Origin: Amylostereum areolatum
Lineage: Eukaryota; Basidiomycota; Agaricomycetes; Russulales; Stereaceae
Assembly: GCA_012932865.1 (NCBI GenBank)
Contig: SAXG01000040.1
Span: 248,001-312,000, forward strand
Direction of reading: 5' to 3'
Length of the DNA: 64,000 nucleotides
Under the pieces are notes generated by a model. It ran no database searches, had not been told where the DNA came from, and saw only the letters and a program-made list of their open reading frames with translations. How positions within the stretch are numbered: position 1 is the first letter of the stretch; every line of letters begins with the position of its first letter. The position numbers and the translations under genes were made by a program. Positions 20,743-31,637 of this stretch are shown here, in pieces.

Positions 20743-23700
20743 TCACCCCCTGAACCCCGCCCACCCGCTCTCGACCCCCCTTCTCGCCCACGCAGCCACA
20801 GCCCACGCGTCCTCCCAATCGCTCGCCAACCCAAAGCTCATCCGCACCACCCCCAACTCGCGCCCCGCCGCGCGCTCGAGCTCCCCGAGCGTCGTACCCG
20901 CGCGCAGGGCGGCCATGAAGGGTGCGAGATCGAGCAGTGCCGCGGCTGTATGTTCACGGGGGGGGGGGGGGGAGGAAACAAAAAAAAAAAGATGAGAGAA
21001 AACCCCCACCGACGAGAAAGGAGGGAAGATCGTCACGCACCGCCGCCCGGATTGCACATGCACCCCGTCCTGAGCATCACCCCGTTCGCCGCCGCGCTCG
21101 CCGCGACGACCGACAGCGGCACGAAGCGTGCACCCGTCCTCCTAAAAAAAAAACCCCGCATCCCACCCCGCCGAACAAATCAGTACCAGCGCGTCCCGCA
21201 TAAAATAGATAGACCGCACCTCGACAAAAACGCAGCTCACGACCCCGCCCGTCCCGCCCGCCTCCTCCCCAGTCGTCCGCCTCGAACCCGCTCCCGACCC
21301 AGCCCAGCCGCCTCTCCCCGCCCCCACCGACCCGCGAAATCGCGCCGGGAACGCGAGAGAGCACGCGCACCGCCCGCGCGCCCGTCCGCGCGTGCCGCAG
21401 GCCCGCAAGGGCCGCGCACAGGTAGTGCGTGAGGGCCGCGAGACGCGTGGGCAGGAAGGGGAGGTACGCGCGGAGGAGGGTGAGACCGGTGGGGATCGCG
21501 GGGAGGAGGAGGTAGTTCAGCGTGCCGTCCTGTCCAAAAAGGAAAAAGAAAGAAAGAAAGAAAGAAAAGGGAAGAAAGACGAGCGAATGAGCGCGTTGCG
21601 CGACGCGCGAGGCGAGGACGAGAACGAGAACGCACCTCGAACGCCTCCTCGACGCTCCGCGCACGCGTGACGAGCGTGCCGGGGACCTGCACAACGTCCA
21701 CCGTCCCGCCCGCGAACCACGGCCTCCCGCCCCTCCCGCGCGCATTCCCCTCCCTCTCCCCGCCCCGCCCCTCCCCACACCCCACCAACCACTCCCCCAC
21801 CCCCGGTCCGAGCACCAACGCGCCCACCCCGGTCGGAAACCCAAACATCTTGTAAAAGCTGACCGCGAGCGCGTCCACCCGCGCCGCGCGCATGTCGAGC
21901 GCGCTCGTGGGCGCGAGCGCGGCCGCGTCGAGGAGGGTGAGGTACCCGTGGGCGTGCGCGAGCGCGAGGAGGGAGTCGATGTGTGCGGGCGGCGGCGGGG
22001 GAGGTGGAGCGTTCGAGGCGTCTGAGATAGGGCGCGTGCGGGGGAACGCGGCAGCTGAGCGCGCGTTCGAGGGCGCACCGCGAGCATGGAGTGGGACCGG
22101 ACATTCGCGATATCCGTGGACGCCGCCGTGCTCGAGGACGCGGACGTGTCCCTCGATCCTGTCGCGCGCGCAATGGCAATCCCCCCGCGATCGCCACGGC
22201 GGCTGGAACGCCGCCGCCGCGCCCAGCCCCGCACTGCGCCCTCGTCCTCGCGTGCGCCCTTCCGGATCTTCTTCTCCGGGGATCCCTCCGTCATCGTCTT
22301 GGGGCGCGGGGGGCGGCGCGGGCCCGATCGCGACGCGCACGTTGGTGAGGTTGGAAAGGCCCGTGAGCGCGAAGAGGGCCGGACGTCCGGCGCGCGGGGC
22401 GTGGCGCACGATGGCGTCCTGAACATAGCGGGAGTCCAGTCAGCGCTTCGGAGGATGGAAAGGCACGGGAATGGGGAAGGGAAAAAGGGAAAGGCGGGAA
22501 CTAGGCGTGGTCCCAAGGCACCGACATGAAATGTGGCACGTAGCATGCACCGCCCTCCGGGTCGAATCCCAAACGGGGTAAGGTCGGACTCGGGAGCGCC
22601 ACGAGCGGAAACGGGGAACGCGCTCCCATAATGAAAACGCCCACCCAAGTGGAACTCGGAACGAAGCAAGAAGCCGACTGAAAGGGACCCGCGCGACCTC
22701 GACCCCGACGCCACCGCGCCACGCCCCGGCGCCCCCGATCCACGCCACGATCAGCCGCTGCCCGTCAAACCATGTCCCAACCTTCTCGCACGCGCCACCG
22801 CGCACAGGACGGACCACAGACGCCCCCCTCGCCCGCGCGCACGGCGCGAACTAAGTAAGTACGAACGTACGACGCTACTGCTAGCAGCTGGGCCGCGAGC
22901 CGCGCGCGCCACCGCCACCGGCGTCGCGTCTCGTCGCGCCTCCTAACCTCAGAGGGAACGGGTACAGATAGGACAAGTGGGCCGGCGAGCCATGCACGAT
23001 CGAGGAGGGGGGGAGGGGGAAAAATCGCACGCACCCTGGCCTTGGCCACATCGACCCCGCCCCGGCCTTTTCGCCCGGGCATGTACACGACCTCCGCCCC
23101 GGCGCTGGCGGCGAACTGGCGTATGCCGTGCACGCTGTTGTGCGCGTCTTCCGGGAGGAGGTAGGTCGAGCTGGTGACCGCGGCGGGCACGCACGTCAGC
23201 GTCGTTCACGCGTGGCGCAAAAGAGAAGAGGCGGTCGTACCCGGGTCCGAAAGGAAAGGTCTCGCCGACGAGCTTGAGCGCGGCGGACGCGTTGGCGGTG
23301 AAGACGACCTTGGACCCGGGCGGGGCGTTGAAGTGCTCGAGCACGGCCGCGCGCGCCGCAGCCGCGTGCGCCGTCGACAAAAGCGAGCTGTCCCAGCCGA
23401 AACGGAAACCACGGCGTCAGTAAATTTAAAAAACAAAAACAAAATAGGACGAGAGGGGAGGGGGAGGAGGGGGATATAAGGACGGAGGGGGAGTCTGGTT
23501 ACCTGCGGCTTTCGCTGTGGGTGTTCCCCAGCACCGCGCCCTCGAGGAAGGCCATGTGGGCGCGGACGAGCATGGCGGGGTAGAGGGCGCCGCCCATGGC
23601 GTCCATGTAGACGTCTCCCGGGAGCAGACGGGAGTACTCTGCGGCGCGGAGGGCGTCGAGGGGGAAGGTGGGCGCGTACTCGGGGTAGGCGAGGTCGAAG

Positions 23701-24311
23701 GCGGCTTTGGCGGCGGCCTTCACCGCGGGATCGTCCTGCTGTGGTTGATAAACATGTTCGAGGGGATAGGAGGGGGACGCGTAGGCGGTGGAGGGCGGGG
23801 GGAGGATGTGGCGGGTGGGAGCGGGGAGGGAAGGGGGGAGGGGAGCGTAGGCGCGGGGATCGGGGAGGGGCGGGGGTGGGGGCGGGGGGAGGTATCGAGA
23901 GTGGTAATGGGCGGGGGGGAGCGGCGGGAGGTCGTGTTTCTCGTTGAGGGTGACGGTGGCGGAGGCGAGGGTAGACGCCGAGCGCATACGATGGAGACTA
24001 AGCTTGCGTTTGAGGGTGCCGCCGAGGCTGCGGGCGCTGCGAGCGTGATGGAGCCTTTCCTTTTCGGACGGGTTGGGAGGAGGGAGGCGGGGGCGCGCGG
24101 TGAGGGTACGGATGCGGATGGATGTAGAGGACGGCGGGGTGCGGTTGGATCGGGTGGGCGGCGGCGCGGGAATGATGCTGACCCATGGCGAGTACAGGAT
24201 CGCTGGTTCGGAAAGTGATGGGCGGGATGCTGCGAGCGACGGGGATTGGGATTGGGTATATATGCGGTTCGAACGGAGGGCGGTCGGCGTGTTTGCGTTG
24301 AATTCCATCAT
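20743..24311 (-). CDS. PLP-dependent class V aminotransferase, Moco-sulfurase N-domain-like
   Basis: Pyridoxal-phosphate enzyme of the aminotransferase class V / cysteine desulfurase superfamily, resembling the N-terminal domain of molybdenum cofactor sulfurase but with no MOSC domain. The N-terminal about 200 residues are proline/serine-rich and disordered. Then come YPEYAPTFPLDALRAAEY, VYMDAMGGALYPAMLV, GNTHSES, VVFTANASAALKLVGETFPF, LPEDAHNSVHGIR, LSNLTN, LTLLDAAALAPTSALD (PLP pocket) and SFYKMFGFPTG, whose Lys should form the Schiff base. FAGGTVDVVQVPG, DGTLNYLLLPAIPTGL and RTGCMCNPGGAA follow; the latter holds the probable persulfide cysteine. Many small introns are needed, and those in 22.1-23.0 kb are uncertain. 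The start is either 24311 (longest) or 23987; TATATA at about 24257 favours the shorter. Confidence 0.75.
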
Positions 24312-25086
24312 CCATCGCCCATCCTGCGCAATCCGCTGCTAAGGCGGCACACGCCCCCCCGGTCTCTCCCCCTTGCACGCCAGGACCCCCTCCATGTCGT
24401 CAGCCGGCCACGTCCTGAGAACGATCATCCCCACTTGCGAGCGCCGTTTCCCCCGCTAGCGGGCGCGAAACACGTACGACGGCACCCTGCCCCCTCTCCA
24501 CCGCATTCGCGCCTGGAACGCGATCCTCCCCTGGGGCGTATGACCTCCGTCCCCCCCGTCCCGCGAGGCTCGTCCCCGTTGACACCGTCGCTTTCGGATC
24601 GCCGGGGGCAGGCTAGAAGGGCGTCGAGGAAGAGACGGAGGAGCGGATGCGAGAGGACTCCGCGGGCTCCTCGATCGAATGCAAGAACCCGTCCACGCTG
24701 GGCACGGCTGACCACTGGATCCATATCGTGACGTCGCGGACGGCGCACGCGCGGGGCTCGGCACGGTTAGTCTCTTGCGTCGCGGGCGGACCAAGGCAGA
24801 GGCCGCAGGTCGGGCGGGGCAGGCGTCACGGTCGGGGTGCGCGATGGGAGCGGACGCGCCAGAAGCCCCGCGCTGCGAGCATGCCTGCAAAGAGCTCGCG
24901 ACAAGGCGCGAAGACGTGGCGCGCCCTTCCCACCCCCCGCGCCGATCCTTCGGGTCCCCCCGGATTTCAAATGGGCGCGGACTTCGGCGTTTCGCCGCGC
25001 GAGTTTGGGGACCATTGTTCCCACAGTGCTAGCCTCGTGTGCCAGCACGACGCCGTTCTCGACGCCCGCGCGCGTCGTTCCTTTTA
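24312..25086. other. GC-rich gene-free stretch
   Basis: Open frames here are GC-skew shadows rich in Arg and Pro. No start, splice or domain evidence supports a gene. Confidence 0.5.
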
Positions 25087-25462
25087 CAGTGCCTTGCATA
25101 TATTTCTGGAGGTCGCGTCCTCGAGATTCTTTGTTTGTTACGACCAAACAAATCCTTAACAGGCAACTCCGGGACGGTCCGAGTTGAAGAGTGATGGGTG
25201 TTACATGCATGCTCACGTCCTGCAGGGATCCATGCTCACAAGGTAACACAAACCTTTGATTTGTGAGATGATAAGAGGGTGTCGGAGGGAAGAGGGAGGA
25301 GGAACAATGTCAAGGAAGGATTAAGGCAGTGAGTCTCTCGCCAGGCGTCACGTAATAGTCACGGAGAGTCACCCGTTACGACTGCAGCCTCATATGGAAG
25401 TATTTGGTCGAACAAACAAAGAATCTTCCGACGCGACCTCCAGAAATATATGCAAGGCACTG
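25087..25462. mobile_element. Tc1/mariner-type MITE
   Basis: Starts CAGTGCCTTGCATATATTTC and ends with its inverse. The inverted repeats extend about 60 bp and include an AAAGAATCT/AGATTCTTT block. TA dinucleotides flank both ends (25085-25086, 25463-25464), the Tc1/mariner target duplication. At 376 bp with no ORF it must be non-autonomous. Confidence 0.85.
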
Positions 25463-26894
25463 TATTTTAACCCAGATCCCACATCGCTTCCATCGCTTCC
25501 CCGGTTATCATGAACCCAATCGCGTTCGAAACGCGTTCCCACGGCACTGGCAGGTCCCACCCCCTCGCAATATTCCATTCGCATCGCCCCCGCTCACGGT
25601 TGGCACCCACCGATCACGCAACGGACACCCATCAACGCACAACTCTCTTCGTCTCCCCGTCTCCCCGTCTCCCCATCTCTCCACCTCCCAATCCCCCCTC
25701 CACGATCATGATCCATCCACATCGCATCCCGCCCTCTCGTGCCTCTCATCTCTGGCCTACAGCATCGCCACGCGTCCGACCCCACCGCGTGCGCTCGCAC
25801 CCTCCCCACGCATCCCCCATCATCATGCGTGCCTCGAACTCCGAGTGCAGCGAACCAGGCGCGTACTACAAGACTACAGGGACGAGCGCCGCGTCCTGGC
25901 GTCTCGCGCGGGCTACAGCGATGCAAGTACGGCACCCCGCCGCCGCCGTCATCGCTCATCGCCGACGACGCGTGCCACTGGCAGTTACCGCTAGTCCTTC
26001 TCCTGCTAGTTCCCTCCCTAACCAACTAGTCCTTCCCCTCTGCCCGCTTCACCCTCCACTCGCCTTCGCCCCCCGCCAAATCGTACGCGCGCGCGCGCCA
26101 CCGACGCGTCTCTCAGGCTCCTCCCCTTTCCTTTCTATGATCAAACCGCAGCGGCGGCGTGTGACCGCGGACGGGCTTCGTGGCTTCGTGTGCGGCTCGA
26201 GCAGCGTGTGCGCTCGGACGCGCTGGCCGGGTTAAGCTCCTTGCATGCTTGCACACTTAACTCAAAGGGGGTACCGCGGTACGTGCCCGATCCCGCATCG
26301 ATGCTAGTTTCCACCCTCCGACCTCTTATTCAACCTCCATCCCCATCGATCCCTCGCACGCTCGTCGGACGCCGCGCGTCGAACGCCATCCACACCCACG
26401 CAGAACTCTCGGGGACAACCCCGCCCGTGGCCGCCGCCCCGCGACGAACGTGGACATCGAGCCGAAAACGCGACCCCCCCCCCCCCGGGCTGCGCGCGCG
26501 CGTCCGAGGGTTGAAGAGCGACATGGATATGGGCGGTACTTACATAGAATATATCGCACCTCAACACGCCGCGCCGTCCCGTTCGCCCGCTTCCGAGTGC
26601 CCCACACGCCTCGTCCCGCCGACCCAGATCCGCGCACCCGCTCTCGACCGAACCCACCGCAGACCCCGCTGCTGCGCTACCGCACATCGGTGGCGTCGTA
26701 AGTCAGTATGTGTCGTTCGCCCGGCGCGGGCGGTGGGTCGAGAAAGGGGATAGGGCGTGGAGGCCCTGTGCAGCCGCTGCCACTGGGCAGTAGCACCGGC
26801 GGTAAGTAGACGGCGGCACTGACGTGCGCCACCGCGCTATCATAGGCTCTGTCTCCTTGAGCCGAGCTCGCCACCGCGCCGCACCGGTACGTAA

Positions 26895-26918
26895 CCCCCC
26901 CCCCCCCCCCCCCCCCCC
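26895..26918. repeat. Poly-C tract (24 nt)
   Basis: Uninterrupted run of 24 C on the plus strand. A 13-nt run lies at 26474-26486. Confidence 0.95.
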
Positions 26919-28887
26919 GGACGCGTGCGTACGTACTTACCGTGGCTTGAGCTGTGCGCCGTGCAAGCTAGCCTCTCTGAGCTTCAATTTCTACGCTCTG
27001 CAGGTCCCTCCCCCCCTCCCCCTCCAGCGCTGGGTCCCCATTCAAGCGTTCCCAATAAGTACAGTATGTGTGTTTCGCACCCGCCCGCCCGCCCGGCGCA
27101 CCACCGCCCGCTGCATGCTTGCCCGCTAAGTATCTACCCAGATCCGCAGGTTTCGCCACGCGCCCACACGACCCACGCTAGTACCGCGTGAGTTCTTCGC
27201 GGTGCACGACGTCACGCCCGTCCGCCGCGCTGGGCTGGGCGGGACGCGGGCAGCGGGAAGCTTGCACGGCCGCGCGCGACGCTCTCCCGCTCGGCGGAGT
27301 CCCCCACGAGTTCCGACTCGCCGCCCCCCGCCGCCGCAGAGTCGACGCCGCCGAAAAAACGGGCTTCGATAGCAGCGCGCGTCGCCCACGCGCCACAAGC
27401 GTCCTCCCCTCCCCTCCCCCTCCCCCTTTGTCTTCCGATCGGACTGTACGTGCACGCGTTGGCTTAGGCCGGGGCCGGGGCTTCGTGCTTTGGCGACTCG
27501 GACTCGGACTCGGAAGGTTCCCGGGCGCCCGCGTCTGTCTGTCTGTACTTGCTCGAGACGGGATGAGAGGCGTCGCGGTACCTTGCATCTGGTTCGGTAG
27601 GTTACTATACGTATTATACTGCCATAGTACTTCCCCGGATACATGCGAACCGTCGTCCAACCCCACGCCCCCCCCCCTTGAACCGCTCTCCGAGCAAGGA
27701 CGCGGCTCCCCAGAACTTTAATTGGGTCGGTCGCGCTCTCCGGCGCCAGCGCATCGAAAAACGCGCACCTCTCAACGGCGGCGACGTGGGGGTTGCAGTC
27801 TCAGGATTACCAAGTGCACGGGGTGGAGATCACTTGGAGAAGCGAGCGGCGTGCCACTGTGCCAGTCGTCATCGGTATGCAAACCATGTCATCCTGACAT
27901 AAGTACAAGTAGCATCCACCGTTCTTTCAAATTCGAGACCGCGCGGTCCTGCGTCGTCTCTCCCCCGCTTTCCGAAAACGACTCGCTTTCGCGGGTGATT
28001 TTGAGAACCCCCCAGTCCGATCGGCGCGTCCCGAATCCCGATACGCATCCCGCCTGGCATGCATATGTAAGTACATACAAGCCCGTCCCCGCCGGAACGA
28101 GGTTCCGCCTCGGTCCGTGAACGATATTCGGGCTCTCGGGTGACATCGTCGACCCGCGGTGAGGGGCACGGAGCACCGCGCTCAGGCTGTCGACGTCGTT
28201 CAATGCAGCTCCTCAGCAACCCACCAACACCACGCCATCGAAGATCCGTGACCGTCCTCGAGCCTGCCAGTCCCGTCGCTCGCTCGCCATTGCAACGCCA
28301 GTGCCAAAACCAATCCGATCCGAAGACGCTGTCTGAGTCGCGGCTTCGCAGCTTGAAGCTTGAACGCCGAGGCGCCACGAGCTTGTCGGATTGAAGCTCC
28401 TGGGTGTCACCGGGGACACGGCGGGCTTCGCACGCACGACGCGGGCCGACGGCAACGGGAGGAAGCATCCGGGACAAGTGAGTCGTCGGCTTGTCGGTGC
28501 CCCGCGTGGTCGTGGGGGGAGGAAGGAGACACTCGTTTGGAAGGGGCGGGGCGGGGACGCGGCGGGGAAAGCGGGGAGGCGGGTCTCGGGAGTGTGATCG
28601 GCGTCGGACTCGGGGCTCGGGGGCTTCTAGACCCAGGCACGATGCGTCCCTCGGCGGCGGCTCCCTGCCAGCTCGTAAGCAAATGCAAGTATATGCGGTC
28701 CCAGCGGCGCGGACCGAATCCTCGACGTTCTGACGTTCTGGGTGTGGCACGCCCCTCGCGGGCTCTCTCTCCGCCCTCGCCCTTCTTCGTGCATCTTTCT
28801 GGGTCCTCTGTGGCCGCGTCGAGTGCGTCGGAAGACGCGTTCGGTATAGAGCAAGTGAGAGGATGGGGCACGGAGCCACGAGCGTCG

Positions 28888-28913
28888 CCCCCCCCCCCCC
28901 CCCCCCCCCCCCC
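28888..28913. repeat. Poly-C tract (26 nt)
   Basis: Uninterrupted run of 26 C on the plus strand, with GAAGTACAG immediately after it. Confidence 0.95.
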
Positions 28914-29237
28914 GAAGTACAGCCCAATATGGACCGTCACCTTCCGCATTCGGTTCCTCTCGAATGGACTGCTTCGTCAGCGCCGGCGCTGGTCGCGCCG
29001 CGCCAAGACCTTCGAGCCTCCGATCTCATCCAACGCCCCGACGTATGCAGGTATGCCATTCCATCGAGGCCTTCCCAGTCCCTGTCCCTGGATCCCCGCC
29101 CTTCGCCCGCTGCCAATGGCGTCACCGCGTCCGCCGTGATATCCTGATCCACGAGGGCGCACGCGAAGAGACAGAAAGGTGATGTTATCGGGAGTTCATC
29201 CGGCGGATCCGGCGGATCCGCCGGATTTGCCGGATGC

Positions 29238-29790
29238 CTTAACGGAATCCGTTAACGGGTTTCGAAGCCAGGACCCGTTAACGAAAGCCGTTAACAAGTC
29301 TTGAATGGACGAAGCGTTAACGGATTCCCTTAACGCGTTTCTGGCGGTGGGGACCCGTTAACGGATTTGTGAAAATCCGTTAACGCCTTCGAAGGCTCCC
29401 GGAAAATGCCGTGGAGGACGGAGTTCTCGTGAAGGGATTTTCGGAGCGATGTTGTGAATCCCCTCCTTTCCCACAACTCTCTGCCGTCCGTTTCTTGAGA
29501 AACTAATACCATGAATAGATTTAGTGCTCTCTACATACACAATATGGTAATGGTATTAATACTAGCTTACGAGGGCACTGGTCGAGTATGAGAGGTCGCG
29601 AGCACGTGACGCGACCAGGCGTTAACGGATTCTGGAGGAAAAGTGTTAACGGACTTTGTGGTAGAAAAGCGTTCACAAAAATGACCCAAAAAATCCGTTG
29701 ACGGACGTCTTACGGACAAAATTCGTTGAGGGTTTTCTATTTCTAGCACGTTAACGGATATTGACCTGAAAACCCGTTAACGGAGGGGCA
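29238..29790. repeat. Array of CGTTAACG palindromes
   Basis: At least eleven TTAACG/CGTTAA sites, many as the full palindrome CCGTTAACGG, lie in about 550 bp, often in close pairs (for example CCGTTAACGAAAGCCGTTAAC). They are confined to the hAT-like element and may be transposase-binding subterminal repeats. Confidence 0.85.
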
Positions 29791-29923
29791 TGATGCCCGT
29801 GATAAGGAATACAGATTATACTACTTTCTCCCTCTCAATGATAGTGAAAATCTGTGGTAGTGGTTTGTAGACTTAGATATTCAATAGTAATCCCCCAAGT
29901 CTATGCAGTGGGACTCAGCAGGA

Positions 29924-30407
29924 TGTCATGAACGTTACCATTCCGGACATCTCGGGGACCTCGGGGATAATATCCCAATTCATTTTTATTTTCATTTCCA
30001 TCTGACTACTCATCACTTAGTAACACTCCGTCACTCCGGTGGAGACTCGGCTTATCCTTGCTCCTTCCTGACGTCATGACTCCAGGCTCGTCTTATCATC
30101 GCTTCCTTTGACTCCACATGACATCATAATGCTGCGCATGACATCATGCCGCTCCGGACCCGGCTCATCCTTATTGTCTCGCTTACTGATCCTGCTGCGC
30201 ATATATCTATACTTAGCTCTGCTTACTGACCGCCGTGTGTCGTAGCTTACTAAGTGACTCGGCCTCGTAGTATATAAGGGCTCCGTTCCTCCTGTACATA
30301 TTCCCCATCTCGACCTAGTCAATACCACCGACCTTATCCCTCATCGTCCCTCTTCACTTGTGTCACACGTCGTCGCCTAGTGCTTGTCACTAAGGCCGTT
30401 GCTGACA
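29924..30407 (+). repeat. E1 5' LTR
   Basis: 484 bp, TG..CA ends. It contains TGACGTCA at 30069-30076, TGACATCA at 30119-30126 and 30139-30146, and a TATA box TATATAAGG at 30271-30279. Confidence 0.95.
30271..30279 (+). promoter_or_regulatory. E1 LTR TATA box
   Basis: TATATAAGG in the 5' LTR. The same box is at 38970-38978 in the 3' LTR and, in the other elements, at 53189, 59870 and 60812. Confidence 0.75.
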
Positions 30408-30881
30408 TAAGGTCGAGATCTACTTTACCATCGCACTACCCGACGACAATCGTAGCGTAGCATACCTGTCCGTAGTAGACGCCTTATTGCGCTACTAACT
30501 CCACTTTTCCTTCGTGCCGCCTCGGATCATTGCCCCCAGCGTACGCGACTAGTCACCCCGATTCTGTGGTCGTGTGCACGCATCAGCGGCGCCGGCTTGA
30601 CGTAACCGCGTTACGTTACACGTACTCGGGGCCCCTCGAACACCACGAGAACCCAGACGTGACAGTTGAAGGTGCACCTAACGGTGTAGGAGGCTAGTAA
30701 AAGCGACAAAGGGAAAGTGACCCGAGAAGTTCTTGGGCTCGTGACCCTTGAACGAAGAGACAGCCAACAGGCCGAGAAGGCTGAGGCAGACCGTCTTGCG
30801 ATTGGAAAGACCAGTGACATATCCCTCGACACCCGATCCCCTTGCCGTACTAGTAACCGTCCTCGACTCGGGGGCTAGTAC

Positions 30882-31634
30882 ATGGGAGAGGAACACCAAG
30901 CCTTGGAAGAAGAAAACTTCCATTTCCCCGACTTCGACTTCGTGTATGAACGCGAAGAATTCACAGCCGTCACCGAAATCGAACGTGACACCGCCATCAC
31001 CGCCTACTTCGGCGACAACCTCTTCGACGCCCACAACTGGGTCTACGCCTCTGCGAGCAACCCTGATTGGGGATTTCGGGGTCGAGTTGACTGGACTCGG
31101 ATCATCGTATCGATTGAACAGGGCCATCCCCGGCTTGAGTTCCGGCCCTATTTCTCTGCAATCTACTGGAACGAACAACTACCAAATCAGTGGTACGGGC
31201 CCCACACCCCCATCCCCCTCTACACCACGACCAGCCCAGAAGGTGGGAGGCCAACGCCAACGCCAAGTCCGCCACCGCAAGAAGAAGGCTTCTGGACAGC
31301 CCCCAGCAGTCCCCTCCCCTCAAACCACGAAGATTCAGATTCCAGCGGGTCCGCACCCAGTAGCTTGCGATCCCTGGACGGATCCCCGCGGATTTATCCA
31401 CTTGGGCCTTGGACCATCGGAGACGGAGGAGGAATTGGAAGCGAACTAGACGAAGTCGACGACATCCTCGACCTATACCTCTCCGACACTACTACCCTCG
31501 TCGACGACGACTCCTTTGAATACGACCCCGACAACCTCGAGTGGGGAGAACCAGAAAACCTCAATAACAACGACTGGGATCAGATCCCCGTCCCCTACAT
31601 CGCAACTCCGCCCCAAATCCCTCGCCCACTCTAA
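30882..31634 (+). CDS. E1 upstream ORF (pre-Gag domain, unknown function)
   Basis: 250 codons beginning MGEEHQALEEENFHFPDFDF, rich in Asp/Glu, with a compact N-terminal part containing AHNWVYAS and RIIVSIEQG, then a proline/acidic linker. It ends with TAA at 31632-31634 and the same reading frame stays open straight into Gag. A related ORF (WHNWKVAL, ISEQG) occupies the same place in E3, and E2 has its own version. I do not recognise a domain. It could be an extra Gag N-terminal module made separately or fused by stop readthrough. Confidence 0.8.
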   Translation: MGEEHQALEEENFHFPDFDFVYEREEFTAVTEIERDTAITAYFGDNLFDAHNWVYASASNPDWGFRGRVDWTRIIVSIEQGHPRLEFRPYFSAIYWNEQLPNQWYGPHTPIPLYTTTSPEGGRPTPTPSPPPQEEGFWTAPSSPLPSNHEDSDSSGSAPSSLRSLDGSPRIYPLGPWTIGDGGGIGSELDEVDDILDLYLSDTTTLVDDDSFEYDPDNLEWGEPENLNNNDWDQIPVPYIATPPQIPRPL

Positions 31635-31637
31635 ACC

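Larger units (their letters stand above)
25465..29171. other. GC-rich gene-poor region with homopolymers and TAAGTA motifs
   Basis: About 3.7 kb of roughly 60-70% GC sequence. The long open frames are arginine/proline-rich on every strand and look like composition artefacts. Real structure seen here is poly-C tracts and frequent TAAGTA/TACTTA hexamers. No protein family was recognised. Confidence 0.5.

Noticed and set aside
24456..24890. ORFs in the GC-rich 24.4-29 kb region as genes
   Set aside because: All frames on both strands are open because of high GC; products are Arg/Pro-rich without domains or splice support.
27868..28927. 352-codon minus-strand ORF with a poly-Gly stretch
   Set aside because: The glycine run is the complement of a 26-C homopolymer; nothing else supports coding.
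30748..31449. Alternative 233-codon plus ORF overlapping the E1 upstream ORF
   Set aside because: Overlaps the conserved leader and lies out of frame with the ORF that is conserved in E3; proline-rich shadow.
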